Assembly: GCF_002286975.1 (NCBI RefSeq)
Contig: NZ_NSKB01000007.1
Span: 248,001-312,000 of the forward strand
Direction: 5' to 3'
Origin: Halomonas salipaludis
GTDB lineage: Bacteria > Pseudomonadota > Gammaproteobacteria > Pseudomonadales > Halomonadaceae
DNA length: 64,000 bases
Within the stretch, counting starts at the first letter, position 1. The number at the start of each line of letters is the position of its first letter. Positions 18,745-27,976 of the stretch are shown here, piece by piece. The notes beneath the pieces were generated by a model. It did not search any database and was not told where the DNA came from. It saw only the letters and a program-made list of their open reading frames with translations. A program made the translations under genes and the position numbers.

Positions 18745-19764
18745 TCTCTTTCGAAAGCGACCAGGTGGAATATCGAATAGCTGGTGGAAGCTACGTCGGA
18801 AGTGGGAAATACTGATAAACCCAGTGGCTACGGCGATTTCGGTGATGGATTTGTTTGTCTGTTGTAGTAAGCGGCGAGCATGAGTCAAGCGAAGTTCGAG
18901 ATAGTAGCGTGACGGGCAGGCATCTACATGGCGTTGGAATAGGCGCTCCAACTGTCGCCGGGAAATATCGATGCAGTTGGCGATTTCGTGGATGGAGAGC
19001 GGTTCTTCTATATTATTTTGCATGAGTTCTAGCGCAATTTTTAATGGCTGAGGCAGGGTCGGGTCATGGTCGATGCTGATGACGGATATGTCGGCTATTT
19101 CTTGTCGCTTGTCGCAACTGAGGATCTCCTCAATGGCGTTGGTGAACTCTTCTCCGCAATCACGCCGTACCACCTGCAGCATCATGTCCAGTGAGCTGTT
19201 GGCTCCCGCACAAGTCAATCGCTCTCTATCCAGGACATGGTGATGCTTGGAGATAGCGACCTCGGGGAACATCTCTCGGAGGGCGGTGCGCCCGTCGGGA
19301 TGATAGGCACATTCGTACCCATGTAGCAGCCCAGCTTCGGCAAGGAACCAGGCACCGTTCCACAAGCCACCTAGCGTGACTCCCACCTTGCTGGCAGCTT
19401 TGAGTTTATTGCGTATATCTTGGGCTTGCTGCAGTTGAACGCGCAACCCGCCGCAGATGATCAACATATCTAGCTGTCTTTCATCGAGTTCCTCGAGTTG
19501 GCAGCTGACGGGCGTCTCGATATTTAAGTCGCTCAATACGTACTTCCCTGAAATGCTAGCCACTATCACCTCGTAAGGTGTAGAGGGACGCATCAGGTTG
19601 GCAGTTACCAAGGCATCCACTGCGCCGGTGAAGGCCATCATGGAAAAGTGCTCCAGCAGTACGAAAGCAACCTTGCGCGTCTGGGGCGGCCCGATGGGGT
19701 GAGAGCCGGAAGGTAAGTAAGCCCTGTTCTTGTTCTTGAGCAAGCTTTCGAAATGAGCGGCCAT
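18712..19764 (-). CDS. AraC-family regulator with GATase1-like domain (GbdR/SouR type)
   Basis: The N-terminal DJ-1/PfpI-like amidotransferase-fold domain (K-V-A-F-V-L-L-E-H-F-S-M onward) carries the ligand pocket. The C-terminal AraC domain has two helix-turn-helices (I-H-E-I-A-N-C-I-D-I-S-R-R-Q-L-E-R-L-F and I-A-V-A-T-G-F-I-S-I-S-H-F-R-R-S-F). This is the family of GbdR (glycine betaine/dimethylglycine sensor) and SouR (sarcosine sensor). Its position between glyA and soxB supports such a role. I set the start at 19764 (350 residues), near GbdR length, though GGAG is 11 bases away. The frame is open to 19974, so an N-terminal extension is possible. Confidence 0.72.
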   Translation of the reverse strand: MAAHFESLLKNKNRAYLPSGSHPIGPPQTRKVAFVLLEHFSMMAFTGAVDALVTANLMRPSTPYEVIVASISGKYVLSDLNIETPVSCQLEELDERQLDMLIICGGLRVQLQQAQDIRNKLKAASKVGVTLGGLWNGAWFLAEAGLLHGYECAYHPDGRTALREMFPEVAISKHHHVLDRERLTCAGANSSLDMMLQVVRRDCGEEFTNAIEEILSCDKRQEIADISVISIDHDPTLPQPLKIALELMQNNIEEPLSIHEIANCIDISRRQLERLFQRHVDACPSRYYLELRLTHARRLLQQTNKSITEIAVATGFISISHFRRSFHQLFDIPPGRFRKRQASQEHNLQG

Positions 19765-19954
19765 GTGAGGATGGGCTCCTGATGTTGGGCCTCTGGCCGG
19801 GACTGTCCCGGGTAGACCAAAATCCAAGATACGCAAAGTGCTACCGAAATCAAAGCCGTCGCTCTGCGGCATGAAGGTGTCGCATGCGGTCCGCTGCTGA
19901 ATGGGGGGCGCGGGGAGAATGAAATTCTCCTCCTCATTCGAAGGTTGTGAATCG

Positions 19955-20977
19955 ATGAAAGACAACAAAATCAATAAATTAAAAATTTTCTTGCCGCTGC
20001 TGGGCTTCGCCTTGGTAGCATCCGATGCTCAGGCGAGCGAGATCACACTGAATTTCCATAGCGGTCTGGCGCAGTCTCGCCCCGAGGCGGAGCATATCGA
20101 GGAGTTTGCACGACTGGTAGAGGAAAAATCTGCAGGCGAACTGAAGATCGACGTCTATCATGCTGGTGCACTGGGGCTCAAGGAAGCGGATATCCTGCGT
20201 ACTCTGCAGCGCGGTATGGTGGATATGGCATTGCTGTATGGTGAGTATTATACACGTGATGCTCCCGCTCTCTCGGCGGTGTATGCCCAAGGTGCGATCA
20301 CCGAACCCGAGCAACACCTCGACATCCTGCCCGTCATCAAGGAGCTGTATGATGATGGTTTCGCGCAATGGGATATTCACACCGTAGGTGGTGTGGTAGC
20401 ACCAGTATTCGACGTAGGATTGCACTGCAAGAGCCCCGTCAACACCTTGGAAGACCTGCAGGATAAGAAGGTGAGAGTTTGGTCTAGGCACCTGGTCGAA
20501 ACCTTCGATGAGCTGGGTATTGCCGCCCAGGTGATTCCCCAGAACGACATGTACATGGCCCTACAGACCGGTGTCGTGGACTGCGCCTACTATCTCTCTA
20601 CCGTCGCCAAGACGATTTCTCTACAGGAAGTCACCGAGTACGAGGCCTATCTACATCCATGGGCCGCGGCGCCCTGGATATTCGGCATCAGTGAGCGGGC
20701 TTTGGGACGACTCAATGAGAATCAGCGCCAAGCGCTGGAAGAGGCCGGCCAGGAAGTCTGGGATATCACTCGTGAGCTGGCCGTGAGTCCAGAGCGAGAG
20801 GCCGAGGCACGAGCAGAACGTGAAGAGCTGGGTATCACCGTACTCGAGCCATTCTCCGCTGAGGATGTCGAGACCTTTGTAACAGCAGCCTGGAACAACT
20901 GGCAGAGCCTGGCGGAGAACGCCGGAGAGGATGGCCTGCGCTACTACGAAACAGTGACCGAAGCACTCTCCGAGTGA
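19955..20977 (+). CDS. dctP: TRAP transporter substrate-binding protein (DctP family)
   Basis: A periplasmic binding protein of 340 residues. It has a lysine-rich signal peptide ending near A-Q-A, then the DctP fold with F-A-R-L-V-E-E-K-S-A-G-E-L-K-I, H-A-G-A-L-G and the anion-binding Arg in K-V-R-V-W-S-R. The start at 19955 is weakly supported by AAGG. It is the first gene of a dctPQM set and divergent from the AraC regulator, which probably controls it. The ligand is unknown; a betaine-pathway carboxylate would fit the context but is not shown. Confidence 0.87.
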   Translation: MKDNKINKLKIFLPLLGFALVASDAQASEITLNFHSGLAQSRPEAEHIEEFARLVEEKSAGELKIDVYHAGALGLKEADILRTLQRGMVDMALLYGEYYTRDAPALSAVYAQGAITEPEQHLDILPVIKELYDDGFAQWDIHTVGGVVAPVFDVGLHCKSPVNTLEDLQDKKVRVWSRHLVETFDELGIAAQVIPQNDMYMALQTGVVDCAYYLSTVAKTISLQEVTEYEAYLHPWAAAPWIFGISERALGRLNENQRQALEEAGQEVWDITRELAVSPEREAEARAEREELGITVLEPFSAEDVETFVTAAWNNWQSLAENAGEDGLRYYETVTEALSE

Positions 20978-20987
20978 GGTCTATCCA

Positions 20988-21020
20988 TCGGGAGCCAGCA
21001 GCTGGCTCCCGAATTTTTTT
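20988..21020 (+). terminator. Rho-independent terminator between dctP and dctQ
   Basis: An 11-bp perfect stem (TCGGGAGCCAG and complement) with a 3-nt loop is followed by A and seven T. It lies inside the operon, 11 bp after the dctP stop, so it should reduce permease transcripts relative to the binding protein. Confidence 0.85.
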
Positions 21021-21041
21021 CATTTCAGGGTGGACTAATCG

Positions 21042-21551
21042 ATGCTGAAGACAATGAGCGCCATCGTCGAGCGATCGGCTCATGGCGCCTTTCTGCTGGG
21101 CGTACTCAGCGGCATTACGATGACCGGGCTGATCTTCGTCAGTACGCTGATGCGCTATATCGGCGGCCGGCCAGTACGCTTTTCTGACGAATTGGCCGGC
21201 TTGTTGTTCCTTTCCATGACCTTCCTTTGCCTGCCCTATGTGCTGGATAGGGGGCGCCATATCCGTATAGAGATCGTGCGAAGAATGGTGCCTGAGCCGG
21301 CGGCCAGCATCCTGGATGCGATCGGCACGCTTACCTTGGTGACCTTCTGTGTGGTGTTTGCCTATGAGGCATCGAGTTTCATGGAATTTTCCCACTCCAT
21401 TCGATCCCGAACGGATATCAGTGGCATCCTGCTATGGCCCTGGATGACGCTCATGCCTGTTTCCATGCTGCTGTGTGTACTGGTGCAACTTCGTCATGGT
21501 ATACGCCAGCCACCTAGCGACAACGTTTCTCCTGGGGAGGTGGGGCCATGA
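21042..21551 (+). CDS. dctQ: TRAP transporter small permease (DctQ)
   Basis: A membrane protein of 169 residues with four hydrophobic segments and the DctQ-type Y-I-G-G-R-P-V-R-F-S-D-E-L-A motif before helix two. It links the binding protein DctP to the large permease. It overlaps dctM by ATGA. Confidence 0.82.
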   Translation: MLKTMSAIVERSAHGAFLLGVLSGITMTGLIFVSTLMRYIGGRPVRFSDELAGLLFLSMTFLCLPYVLDRGRHIRIEIVRRMVPEPAASILDAIGTLTLVTFCVVFAYEASSFMEFSHSIRSRTDISGILLWPWMTLMPVSMLLCVLVQLRHGIRQPPSDNVSPGEVGP

Positions 21552-22831
21552 GCTGGTTACTGCTTGGCGGCGGGCTTGCCGTACTGCTGACTAGCGGGGC
21601 AATCCTGGGTGCAGCGCTGGGCTTGGTTGGCATGGCGCTGCTGCATTTTCAAGCCAATGGTGCTACCCCTTTGGCGATCACCGCCTCTTGGAATATGCTG
21701 ACGGACTTTACCTTGAGTGCTGTGCCGCTGTTTATTTTCCTTGGGGAAATTCTTCTGGCGAGTGGTATATCCAAGCGTGTCTATAATGGTCTTACACCAC
21801 TCTTTGCGCGCGTACCAGGGCAGCTTTTGCATACCAATATTGCGGTATGTACGCTGTTCGGTGCCGTTAGCGGCTCCAGCACCTCGACTGCCGCCGCCAT
21901 CGGCTCGGTAGGTTATCCCGAGCTGAGGTCGCGCGGCTATGACCCGGGCATGGTGGTCGGCAGCCTGGCGGCGGGCGGCACCCTGGGACTATTGATACCA
22001 CCGAGCCTGGCGCTGATCATCTACGGGGCCACCCAGAACGTGTCCATCGGCACCTTGTTCATCGCGGGCATGCTGCCTGGACTGATGATTGCTTGCGCCT
22101 TTTCGATATGGATCATAGTGCGTACCAAGTTTGGCGGGCCGGTTGCGCCGGAGTCAGAGGGGCGAATGGACTGGTTAGCAGTGGCCCGCGGGCTTAAGGA
22201 AATCTGGCCGCTGCCAATATTGATCTTCTTTGTTTTAGGAACCATTTACTTAGGTATAGCGACACCTACAGAGTCCGCCGCTCTGGGGGTTGTTGCTAGT
22301 ATTGTGCTAGGCATGACATGGGGAAATCTCAACCTACCTAAACTGTGGCAGGCATTTAAAAATGCCTCCCTCATGTTCGCTGCAATTGGCATGATCTTGC
22401 TCGGTACGGTGATTCTATCCCAGGCCGTCAGTCTGCTGGGTATCCCTCGGTCTGCGGTAGACGCTATCAGTGGTTTTGGCCTGGGCCCCTACGGCATTCT
22501 GCTGTTAATTGTCATCGTCTATATCGTGCTTGGTTGTTTCTTCGATGGTATTTCACTGCTGTTGATGACGCTGCCTATCACATTCCCCATGATTATTGGC
22601 CTTGGGTTTGATCCCATCTGGTTTGGCATCGTCGTTACCTTGTTGGTTGAGATAGGAATGATAACGCCTCCCATGGGGCTGAATCTTTTCGTCTTGACGT
22701 CCATTTCCAAAAACGAAGTCGACCTCACCACCGCCGCCAAGGCTTCCTTGCCCTATTGGCTGATACTGCTTGGGGCGGTGGGGCTATTCACACTGTTTCC
22801 TGAGCTAATCCTCTGGGTCACACGCTGGTAG
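21548..22831 (+). CDS. dctM: TRAP transporter large permease (DctM)
   Basis: A polytopic membrane protein of 427 residues with about twelve helices. Family motifs seen: V-P-L-F-I-F-L-G-E-I-L near residue 58, S-G-S-S-T-S-T-A-A-A-I-G, G-G-T-L-G-L-L-I-P-P-S, and near the C-terminus E-I-G-M-I-T-P-P-M-G-L-N. It catalyses sodium- or proton-driven uptake of the ligand delivered by DctP. Translation is coupled to dctQ. The second half is visibly richer in A and T than the surrounding genes. Confidence 0.88.
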   Translation: MSWLLLGGGLAVLLTSGAILGAALGLVGMALLHFQANGATPLAITASWNMLTDFTLSAVPLFIFLGEILLASGISKRVYNGLTPLFARVPGQLLHTNIAVCTLFGAVSGSSTSTAAAIGSVGYPELRSRGYDPGMVVGSLAAGGTLGLLIPPSLALIIYGATQNVSIGTLFIAGMLPGLMIACAFSIWIIVRTKFGGPVAPESEGRMDWLAVARGLKEIWPLPILIFFVLGTIYLGIATPTESAALGVVASIVLGMTWGNLNLPKLWQAFKNASLMFAAIGMILLGTVILSQAVSLLGIPRSAVDAISGFGLGPYGILLLIVIVYIVLGCFFDGISLLLMTLPITFPMIIGLGFDPIWFGIVVTLLVEIGMITPPMGLNLFVLTSISKNEVDLTTAAKASLPYWLILLGAVGLFTLFPELILWVTRW

Positions 22832-22907
22832 CGCGCCAGATAGATTCATGCTGCTCATGTTGCCATGGGGTTTTTGCAGGGCAGGCCGCGTCTCTTTAGG
22901 CCTGCCT

Positions 22908-22921
22908 GTCGCAAATGCGAC
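22908..22921. promoter_or_regulatory. GTCGCA-AA-TGCGAC palindrome upstream of soxB
   Basis: A perfect 6-2-6 dyad lies in the 209-bp dctM-soxB gap, next to a GC-rich hairpin (22880-22906) that may end the TRAP transcript. It shares TGTCGCA with the sites before glyA and soxD. Probable regulator site for the sarcosine oxidase genes. Confidence 0.5.
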
Positions 22922-23040
22922 CTGGCATGACGCTGGCGAGTAGTTCGCCGCAGCGCACGGCTCTTACCATCGTCGGCAGTGATGATGTCGTTCACCACCT
23001 TGAAACTGCGCCCGGCGCAGCCATCCCGCAGGAGTCGTCC

Positions 23041-24291
23041 ATGCAACGCTATTCCGGCTTCGGCCTGGTCAAGCACGCGCTGAGCCACCATGAGCACTGG
23101 GAGCGCCAGTGGCGCAACCCGACGCCCAAGAAGCAGTACGACGTGATCATCGTCGGCGGCGGCGGCCACGGCCTGGCCACCGCCTACTACCTGGCCAAGG
23201 AGCACGGCATCACCAATGTCGCCGTGGTCGAGAAGGGCTGGCTGGGCGGCGGCAACACCGCGCGCAACACCACCATCGTGCGCTCCAACTACCTGTGGGA
23301 CGAGGCGGCGGCGCTCTACGAACACTCCATGAAGCTGTGGGAAGGGCTCTCCCAGGACATCAACTACAATGTGATGTTCTCCCAGCGCGGCGTGCTCAAC
23401 CTCGGCCACACCCTGCAGGACATGCGTGACATCCAGCGCCGGGTCAACGCCAACCGCCTCAACGGCATCGACAGTGAAGTGCTCGACGCCGACGGCGTAC
23501 AGCAGATCGTGCCGATCCTCGACTGCTCCAAGCGCGCGCGCTATCCGGTGATGGGCGCCTCCTGGCAGCCGCGGGCCGGGGTGGCGCGCCATGATGCGGT
23601 GGCCTGGGGCTACGCCCGCGCCGCCGATGCGCTGGGCGTCGACCTGCTGCAGAACACCGAGGTGACCGGCTTCAAGATCCGCGACGGCCAGGTCTACGGC
23701 GTGCACACCAACCGCGGCGATATCGAGGCCAAGACCATCGGCTGCGTCACCGCCGGCAACTCCGGGGTACTGGCCAAGATGGCCGGCTTCCGGCTGCCGC
23801 TGGAGTCGCATCCGCTGCAGGCGCTGGTCTCCGAGCCGCTCAAGCCGATCCTCGACACCGTGGTGATGTCCAACCACGTCCACGGCTATATCAGCCAGTC
23901 GGACAAGGGCGACCTGGTGATCGGTGCCGGCATCGACGGCTACAACGGCTACGGCCAGCGCGGCAGCTTCCCCACCGTGGAGCACACCCTGCAGGCCATC
24001 GTCGAGATGTTCCCGATCTTCTCGCGGGTGCGCATGAACCGCCAGTGGGGCGGCATCGTCGACACCTGCCCGGACGCCTGTCCGATCTTGTCGAAGACGC
24101 CGGTCAAGGGCCTGTTCTTCAACTGCGGCTGGGGCACCGGCGGTTTCAAGGCGACGCCTGGCTCGGGGCATGTGTTCGCCGCCAGCCTGGCCAAGGGCGA
24201 GATGCACCCCATCGCCGCGCCGTTCTCCATCGACCGCTTCCATACCGGAGCGCTGGTGGACGAACACGGCGCTGCTGGCGTGGCGCACTAA
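23041..24291 (+). CDS. soxB: Sarcosine oxidase beta subunit
   Basis: The product is 416 residues. Seen: an N-terminal FAD-binding [12 protein letters not shown] near residue 39, [13 protein letters not shown], and A-R-H-D-A-V-A-W-G, whose His (about 184) corresponds to the covalent FMN attachment site of heterotetrameric sarcosine oxidases. It oxidises sarcosine to glycine, the methyl going to tetrahydrofolate in the alpha subunit. The ATG at 23041 has AGGAG upstream; the frame is open from 22915. It is separated from soxD by a 299-bp gap carrying a repeat, which is unusual for this operon. Confidence 0.94.
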   Translation: MQRYSGFGLVKHALSHHEHWERQWRNPTPKKQYDVIIVGGGGHGLATAYYLAKEHGITNVAVVEKGWLGGGNTARNTTIVRSNYLWDEAAALYEHSMKLWEGLSQDINYNVMFSQRGVLNLGHTLQDMRDIQRRVNANRLNGIDSEVLDADGVQQIVPILDCSKRARYPVMGASWQPRAGVARHDAVAWGYARAADALGVDLLQNTEVTGFKIRDGQVYGVHTNRGDIEAKTIGCVTAGNSGVLAKMAGFRLPLESHPLQALVSEPLKPILDTVVMSNHVHGYISQSDKGDLVIGAGIDGYNGYGQRGSFPTVEHTLQAIVEMFPIFSRVRMNRQWGGIVDTCPDACPILSKTPVKGLFFNCGWGTGGFKATPGSGHVFAASLAKGEMHPIAAPFSIDRFHTGALVDEHGAAGVAH

Positions 24292-24318
24292 TCGAGCCGG
24301 CATAGAGATGATTGCAGT

Positions 24319-24446
24319 TGCCTCTGAGCGAGGAACGCCGGGGACAGGCCGAAGAGGAGGTTTGCGCCATGGATGGCGCAAGGTAGCGCCCAGGGACGGG
24401 TTTACAGCGCCTCCTTGCAGGCCTGTCGACGGATCAGTTCCGAGCG
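24319..24446 (+). repeat. Intergenic repeat, copy A (between soxB and soxD)
   Basis: About 128 bp nearly identical to a segment between soxG and purU. It contains a perfect 9-bp hairpin (TTGCGCCAT-GG-ATGGCGCAA, 24362-24381) and GAAGAGGAGG just before. It has no coding frame conserved between the copies apart from chance. It probably belongs to a dispersed repeat family of this genome. Confidence 0.85.
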
Positions 24447-24456
24447 CTGCAGCAAG

Positions 24457-24474
24457 TTGCGACAGCTCTGTGAG
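24457..24474. promoter_or_regulatory. TTGCGACAG-CT-CTGT site upstream of soxD
   Basis: It carries the same CGACAGCTCTGT 12-mer as the glyA upstream region, with the left half extended to TTGCGACA and the right half degraded. It may give soxDAG its own promoter control after the repeat separated it from soxB. Confidence 0.4.
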
Positions 24475-24590
24475 CCCTCGGAGATGGATGGACGGCGTGC
24501 TCGTGCATCCCTTCGCGAGGTGGCGGTCTCGAGCCAGAAGACAATGACAGATGCGGCGCAGTGTCGATGCGCGGCTTCAGGAGAACCACC

Positions 24591-24932
24591 ATGTTTCAGA
24601 TCTACTGCCCCTACTGCGAGGAGCTCCGTGAAGAAGAGGAGTTCCACCCCAAGGGCCAGGCGCATATCGTCCGTCCTGCCGACCCCGAGGCCTGCTCCGA
24701 TGAAGAGTGGGGCGACTACCTGTTTTTCCGCGACAACCCGCGCGGCATCCACCACGAAATGTGGGTGCACGCCGTCGGCTGTCGCAAGTTCTTCAACGTC
24801 ACCCGGCACACCGTGAGCTACGCGATCCTCGAGACCTACAAGATCGGCGAGCAGCCCAGCGTCACCGCTGAGCCTTCGGCCGGCGAAGCGGCCGCCTCCA
24901 CTGCTGATGTCCGCCAAGGAGTCCGTGCATGA
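24591..24932 (+). CDS. soxD: Sarcosine oxidase delta subunit
   Basis: A small zinc-binding subunit of 113 residues. Seen: C-P-Y-C at residues 6-9 near the N-terminus and a second His/Cys pair in the W-V-H-A-V-G-C-R-K-F-F segment, the zinc ligands of the family. The C-terminal 25 residues are rich in Ala, Glu and Ser and probably disordered. The start at 24591 follows AGGAG. The end overlaps soxA by ATGA. Confidence 0.92.
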   Translation: MFQIYCPYCEELREEEEFHPKGQAHIVRPADPEACSDEEWGDYLFFRDNPRGIHHEMWVHAVGCRKFFNVTRHTVSYAILETYKIGEQPSVTAEPSAGEAAASTADVRQGVRA

Positions 24933-27900
24933 ACCAGCAAGTACAGCGCCTCGCCCAGGGCGGGCGCATCGATCGCAGCCGGCCACTCGGTTTCACCTTC
25001 AACGGCCAGACCTACCAGGGCTACCACGGCGATACTCTGGCCTCGGCACTGCTCGCCAACGGCGTCGATATCGTCAATCGTAGCTTCAAGTACTCGCGGC
25101 CGCGGGGCATCGTCGCCGCCGGCGCTGAGGAGCCCAATGCCGTGGTCCAGTTGGGCGCCAGCGAGGCCGCCCAGGTGCCCAACGTGCGCGCCACCCAGCA
25201 GGCGCTCTACGACGGCCTGGTGGCGCGTAGCACCAACGGCTGGCCCAGCGTGCAGAAGGACCTGATGGGGCTAGTCGGCAAGGTCGGCGGCAAGTTCATG
25301 CCGCCGGGCTTCTACTACAAGACCTTCATGGCCCCGGCCTCGATGTGGATGACCTACGAAAAGTACATCCGCAAGAGCGCCGGGCTGGGGCGCAGCCCCG
25401 CCGAGGCCGACCCAGATATCTACGACCACCTCAACCGCCACTGCGAGGTGCTGGTGATCGGTGCCGGCCCGGCGGGCCTCGCTGCCGCCCTGGCCGCGGC
25501 GCGTAGCGGCGTGCGCGTGATCCTCGCCGACGAGCAGGAAGAGATGGGCGGCTCGCTGCTGGATAGCCGCGAGAGCCTGGACGGCAAGCCCGCCGCTGAG
25601 TGGGCGGCCGAGGTGCTGGATGAGCTGAGTGGGTTGGCCAATGTCACCCTGCTGCCGCGCACCACCGCCAACGGCTATCACGACCACAACTTCGTCACCC
25701 TCCACGAGCGGCGCACCGAGCACCTTGCCGACAGTGCGCCGCGTACCGCCCAGGGCGCACGCCAGAGCCGGGCACGCATGCATCGGGTGCGTGCCGGGCA
25801 GGTGATCCTGGCCACCGGCGCCCACGAGCGGCCGCTGGTGTATGCCGGCAACGACGTGCCGGGCAATCTGGTGGCCGGCGCCGTCTCGACCTATATCCGC
25901 CGCTACGGCGTGGTGCCGGGCAACAAGCTGGTGCTCTCCGTCAGCAACGACTACGCCTACCGTGCGGCCCTCGACTGGCACGACGCCGGTCGCGAGGTCG
26001 TGGCCATCGTCGACGCCCGCGAGGCGCCGGACGGTGACCTGGTCGGCGCGGCCCGCGAGCGCGGCATTCGGGTGATCACCGGCAGCGCGGTGATCGAGGC
26101 CAAGGGCGCGAACCGCGTCTCGGCGGCGCGGGTGGCCAAGATCGATATCGACGGCTTTCGCGTTGCCGGCCCGGCCGAGACCCTGGCCTGCGACTGCGTG
26201 GCCAGCTCCGGCGGCTACAGCCCGGTGATCCACCTCGCCTCCCACACCGGCGCGCGGCCGACCTGGAATGACGACATTCTCGGCTTCGTACCGACCCTGG
26301 TCGACGGCGTTCTGGCCAGTGGCGCGGCCCACGGCATCTATGCCCTGGGCGAAGTGCTGGCCGATGGCGTGGCGGTAGGCTCGCGGGCCGCCGCGGCGAC
26401 CCGCGGCGAGGCCGCCGAGATAGCGCTGCCGGCTTGCCAGGCGATCAGCGAGTCGCCGGCCTGTGCGCTCTACCAGGTGCCCCATGAGAAGCCCACGTTG
26501 CGCGCGCCCAAGCAATTCGTCGATCTGCAGAACGACGTCACCGCCGCGGCCATCGAGCTCGCCACCCGCGAGGGCTTCGAGTCCATCGAGCACGTCAAGC
26601 GCTATACCGCCATGGGCTTCGGCACCGACCAGGGCAAGCTCGGCAATATCAACGGCATGGCCATTGCGGCGCGCTGCCTCGAGCGCACCATCCCCGAGGT
26701 GGGCACCACGGTGTTCCGGCCCAACTACACCCCGGTGACCTTCGGCGCCATCGTCGGTCGCCACTGCGGCGCGCTGTTCGACCCGGAGCGCTATACCGCG
26801 CTGCACCAGTGGCACGTGGAGAATGGCGCCGAGTTCGAGGACGTCGGCCAGTGGAAGCGCCCCTGGTACTATCCCCGCAAGCAGGGCGGCAAGCAGGAGA
26901 GCATGCACGAGGCGGTGGCCCGCGAGTGTCGTGCGGTGCGCGAAGGGGTGGGTATCCTCGACGCCTCGACGCTGGGCAAGATCGATATTCAGGGCCCGGA
27001 TGCCCGGGAGTTCCTGGCGCGCATCTACACCAACAAGTGGGAGAAGCTGGCGGTCGGCAAGTGCCGCTACGGCCTGATGTGCAAGGACGATGGCATGGTC
27101 ACCGACGACGGCGTGACCAGCTGCCTGGCCGACAATCACTTCGTGATGACCACCACCACCGGCGGCGCCGCGGCGATCCTCGAGTGGCTGGAGTTGTGGC
27201 ACCAGACCGAGTGGCCGGAGCTCGACGTCACCTTTACCTCGGTGACCGACCACTGGGCGACCATGACCGTCACCGGGCCCAAGTCGCGGGCGCTGCTCGC
27301 CGAGCTCACCGACGATATCGACCTGGACCGCGACAGCTTCAAGTTCATGGACTGGCGCGAGGGCACGGTGGCCGGGGTGCCGGCGCGGGTCTTCCGCATC
27401 TCCTTTACCGGCGAGCTGACCTTCGAGATCAACGTTCAGGCCCACTACGCCATGCACGTCTGGAAGGCGCTGTTCGAGCACGGCAAGAAGTACGACCTGA
27501 CGCCCTACGGCACCGAGACCATGCACGTGCTGCGCGCTGAGAAGGGCTTCATCATCGTCGGCCAGGACACCGACGGCTCGGTGACCCCGGAAGACCTCGG
27601 CATGCAGTGGTGCGTGGGCTACGACAAGCCGTTCTCGTGGATCGGCAAGCGCGCTCTGACGCGCAGCGACACCGCCCGCAGCGACCGCAAGCAGCTGGTC
27701 GGCCTACGGCCCAAGGATCCCAAGGTGGTGCTGGAGGAGGGGGCGCAGATCGTCTTCGATCCCAACCACGCCATCCCCATGCCGATGGTCGGCCATGTCA
27801 CCTCGAGCTACTACAGCCCGACCCTCGACAGCGGCTTTGCGCTGGCGGTGGTCAAGGGTGGCCAGCAGCGCATGGGCGAAAGCGTCTACCTGCCAATGGC

Positions 27901-27976
27901 CGACGGCAGCGTCCATGAAGCCGAGATCACCAGCACGATCTTCATCGATCCCAAGGGAGAGCGTCAGCATGTCTGA
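24929..27976 (+). CDS. soxA: Sarcosine oxidase alpha subunit
   Basis: The product is 1015 residues, the normal size. Domains: an N-terminal ferredoxin-like part with N-R-S-F-K-Y-S-R-P-R-G, a NAD/FAD-type Rossmann region with G-A-G-P-A-G-L-A-A-A near residue 176, and a C-terminal aminomethyltransferase (GcvT-like) half from about residue 590. The C-terminal half binds tetrahydrofolate and captures the methylene group as 5,10-methylene-THF. It is co-translated with soxD (ATGA) and overlaps soxG by 8 bp. Long antisense open frames over it are GC-composition artefacts. Confidence 0.95.
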   Translation: MNQQVQRLAQGGRIDRSRPLGFTFNGQTYQGYHGDTLASALLANGVDIVNRSFKYSRPRGIVAAGAEEPNAVVQLGASEAAQVPNVRATQQALYDGLVARSTNGWPSVQKDLMGLVGKVGGKFMPPGFYYKTFMAPASMWMTYEKYIRKSAGLGRSPAEADPDIYDHLNRHCEVLVIGAGPAGLAAALAAARSGVRVILADEQEEMGGSLLDSRESLDGKPAAEWAAEVLDELSGLANVTLLPRTTANGYHDHNFVTLHERRTEHLADSAPRTAQGARQSRARMHRVRAGQVILATGAHERPLVYAGNDVPGNLVAGAVSTYIRRYGVVPGNKLVLSVSNDYAYRAALDWHDAGREVVAIVDAREAPDGDLVGAARERGIRVITGSAVIEAKGANRVSAARVAKIDIDGFRVAGPAETLACDCVASSGGYSPVIHLASHTGARPTWNDDILGFVPTLVDGVLASGAAHGIYALGEVLADGVAVGSRAAAATRGEAAEIALPACQAISESPACALYQVPHEKPTLRAPKQFVDLQNDVTAAAIELATREGFESIEHVKRYTAMGFGTDQGKLGNINGMAIAARCLERTIPEVGTTVFRPNYTPVTFGAIVGRHCGALFDPERYTALHQWHVENGAEFEDVGQWKRPWYYPRKQGGKQESMHEAVARECRAVREGVGILDASTLGKIDIQGPDAREFLARIYTNKWEKLAVGKCRYGLMCKDDGMVTDDGVTSCLADNHFVMTTTTGGAAAILEWLELWHQTEWPELDVTFTSVTDHWATMTVTGPKSRALLAELTDDIDLDRDSFKFMDWREGTVAGVPARVFRISFTGELTFEINVQAHYAMHVWKALFEHGKKYDLTPYGTETMHVLRAEKGFIIVGQDTDGSVTPEDLGMQWCVGYDKPFSWIGKRALTRSDTARSDRKQLVGLRPKDPKVVLEEGAQIVFDPNHAIPMPMVGHVTSSYYSPTLDSGFALAVVKGGQQRMGESVYLPMADGSVHEAEITSTIFIDPKGERQHV

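Noticed and set aside
24373-24816. Short frames starting in the intergenic repeats (24373, 28363 minus, 28752 minus)
   Set aside because: They come from the repeat sequence itself and are cut differently in each copy; no ribosome site or conserved product.
25271-27526. 751-codon open frame antisense to soxA (also long antisense frames over dgcA, soxB, glyA and the NRPS genes)
   Set aside because: High GC third positions keep antisense frames open. The sense strand encodes clear conserved proteins and the antisense products resemble nothing.
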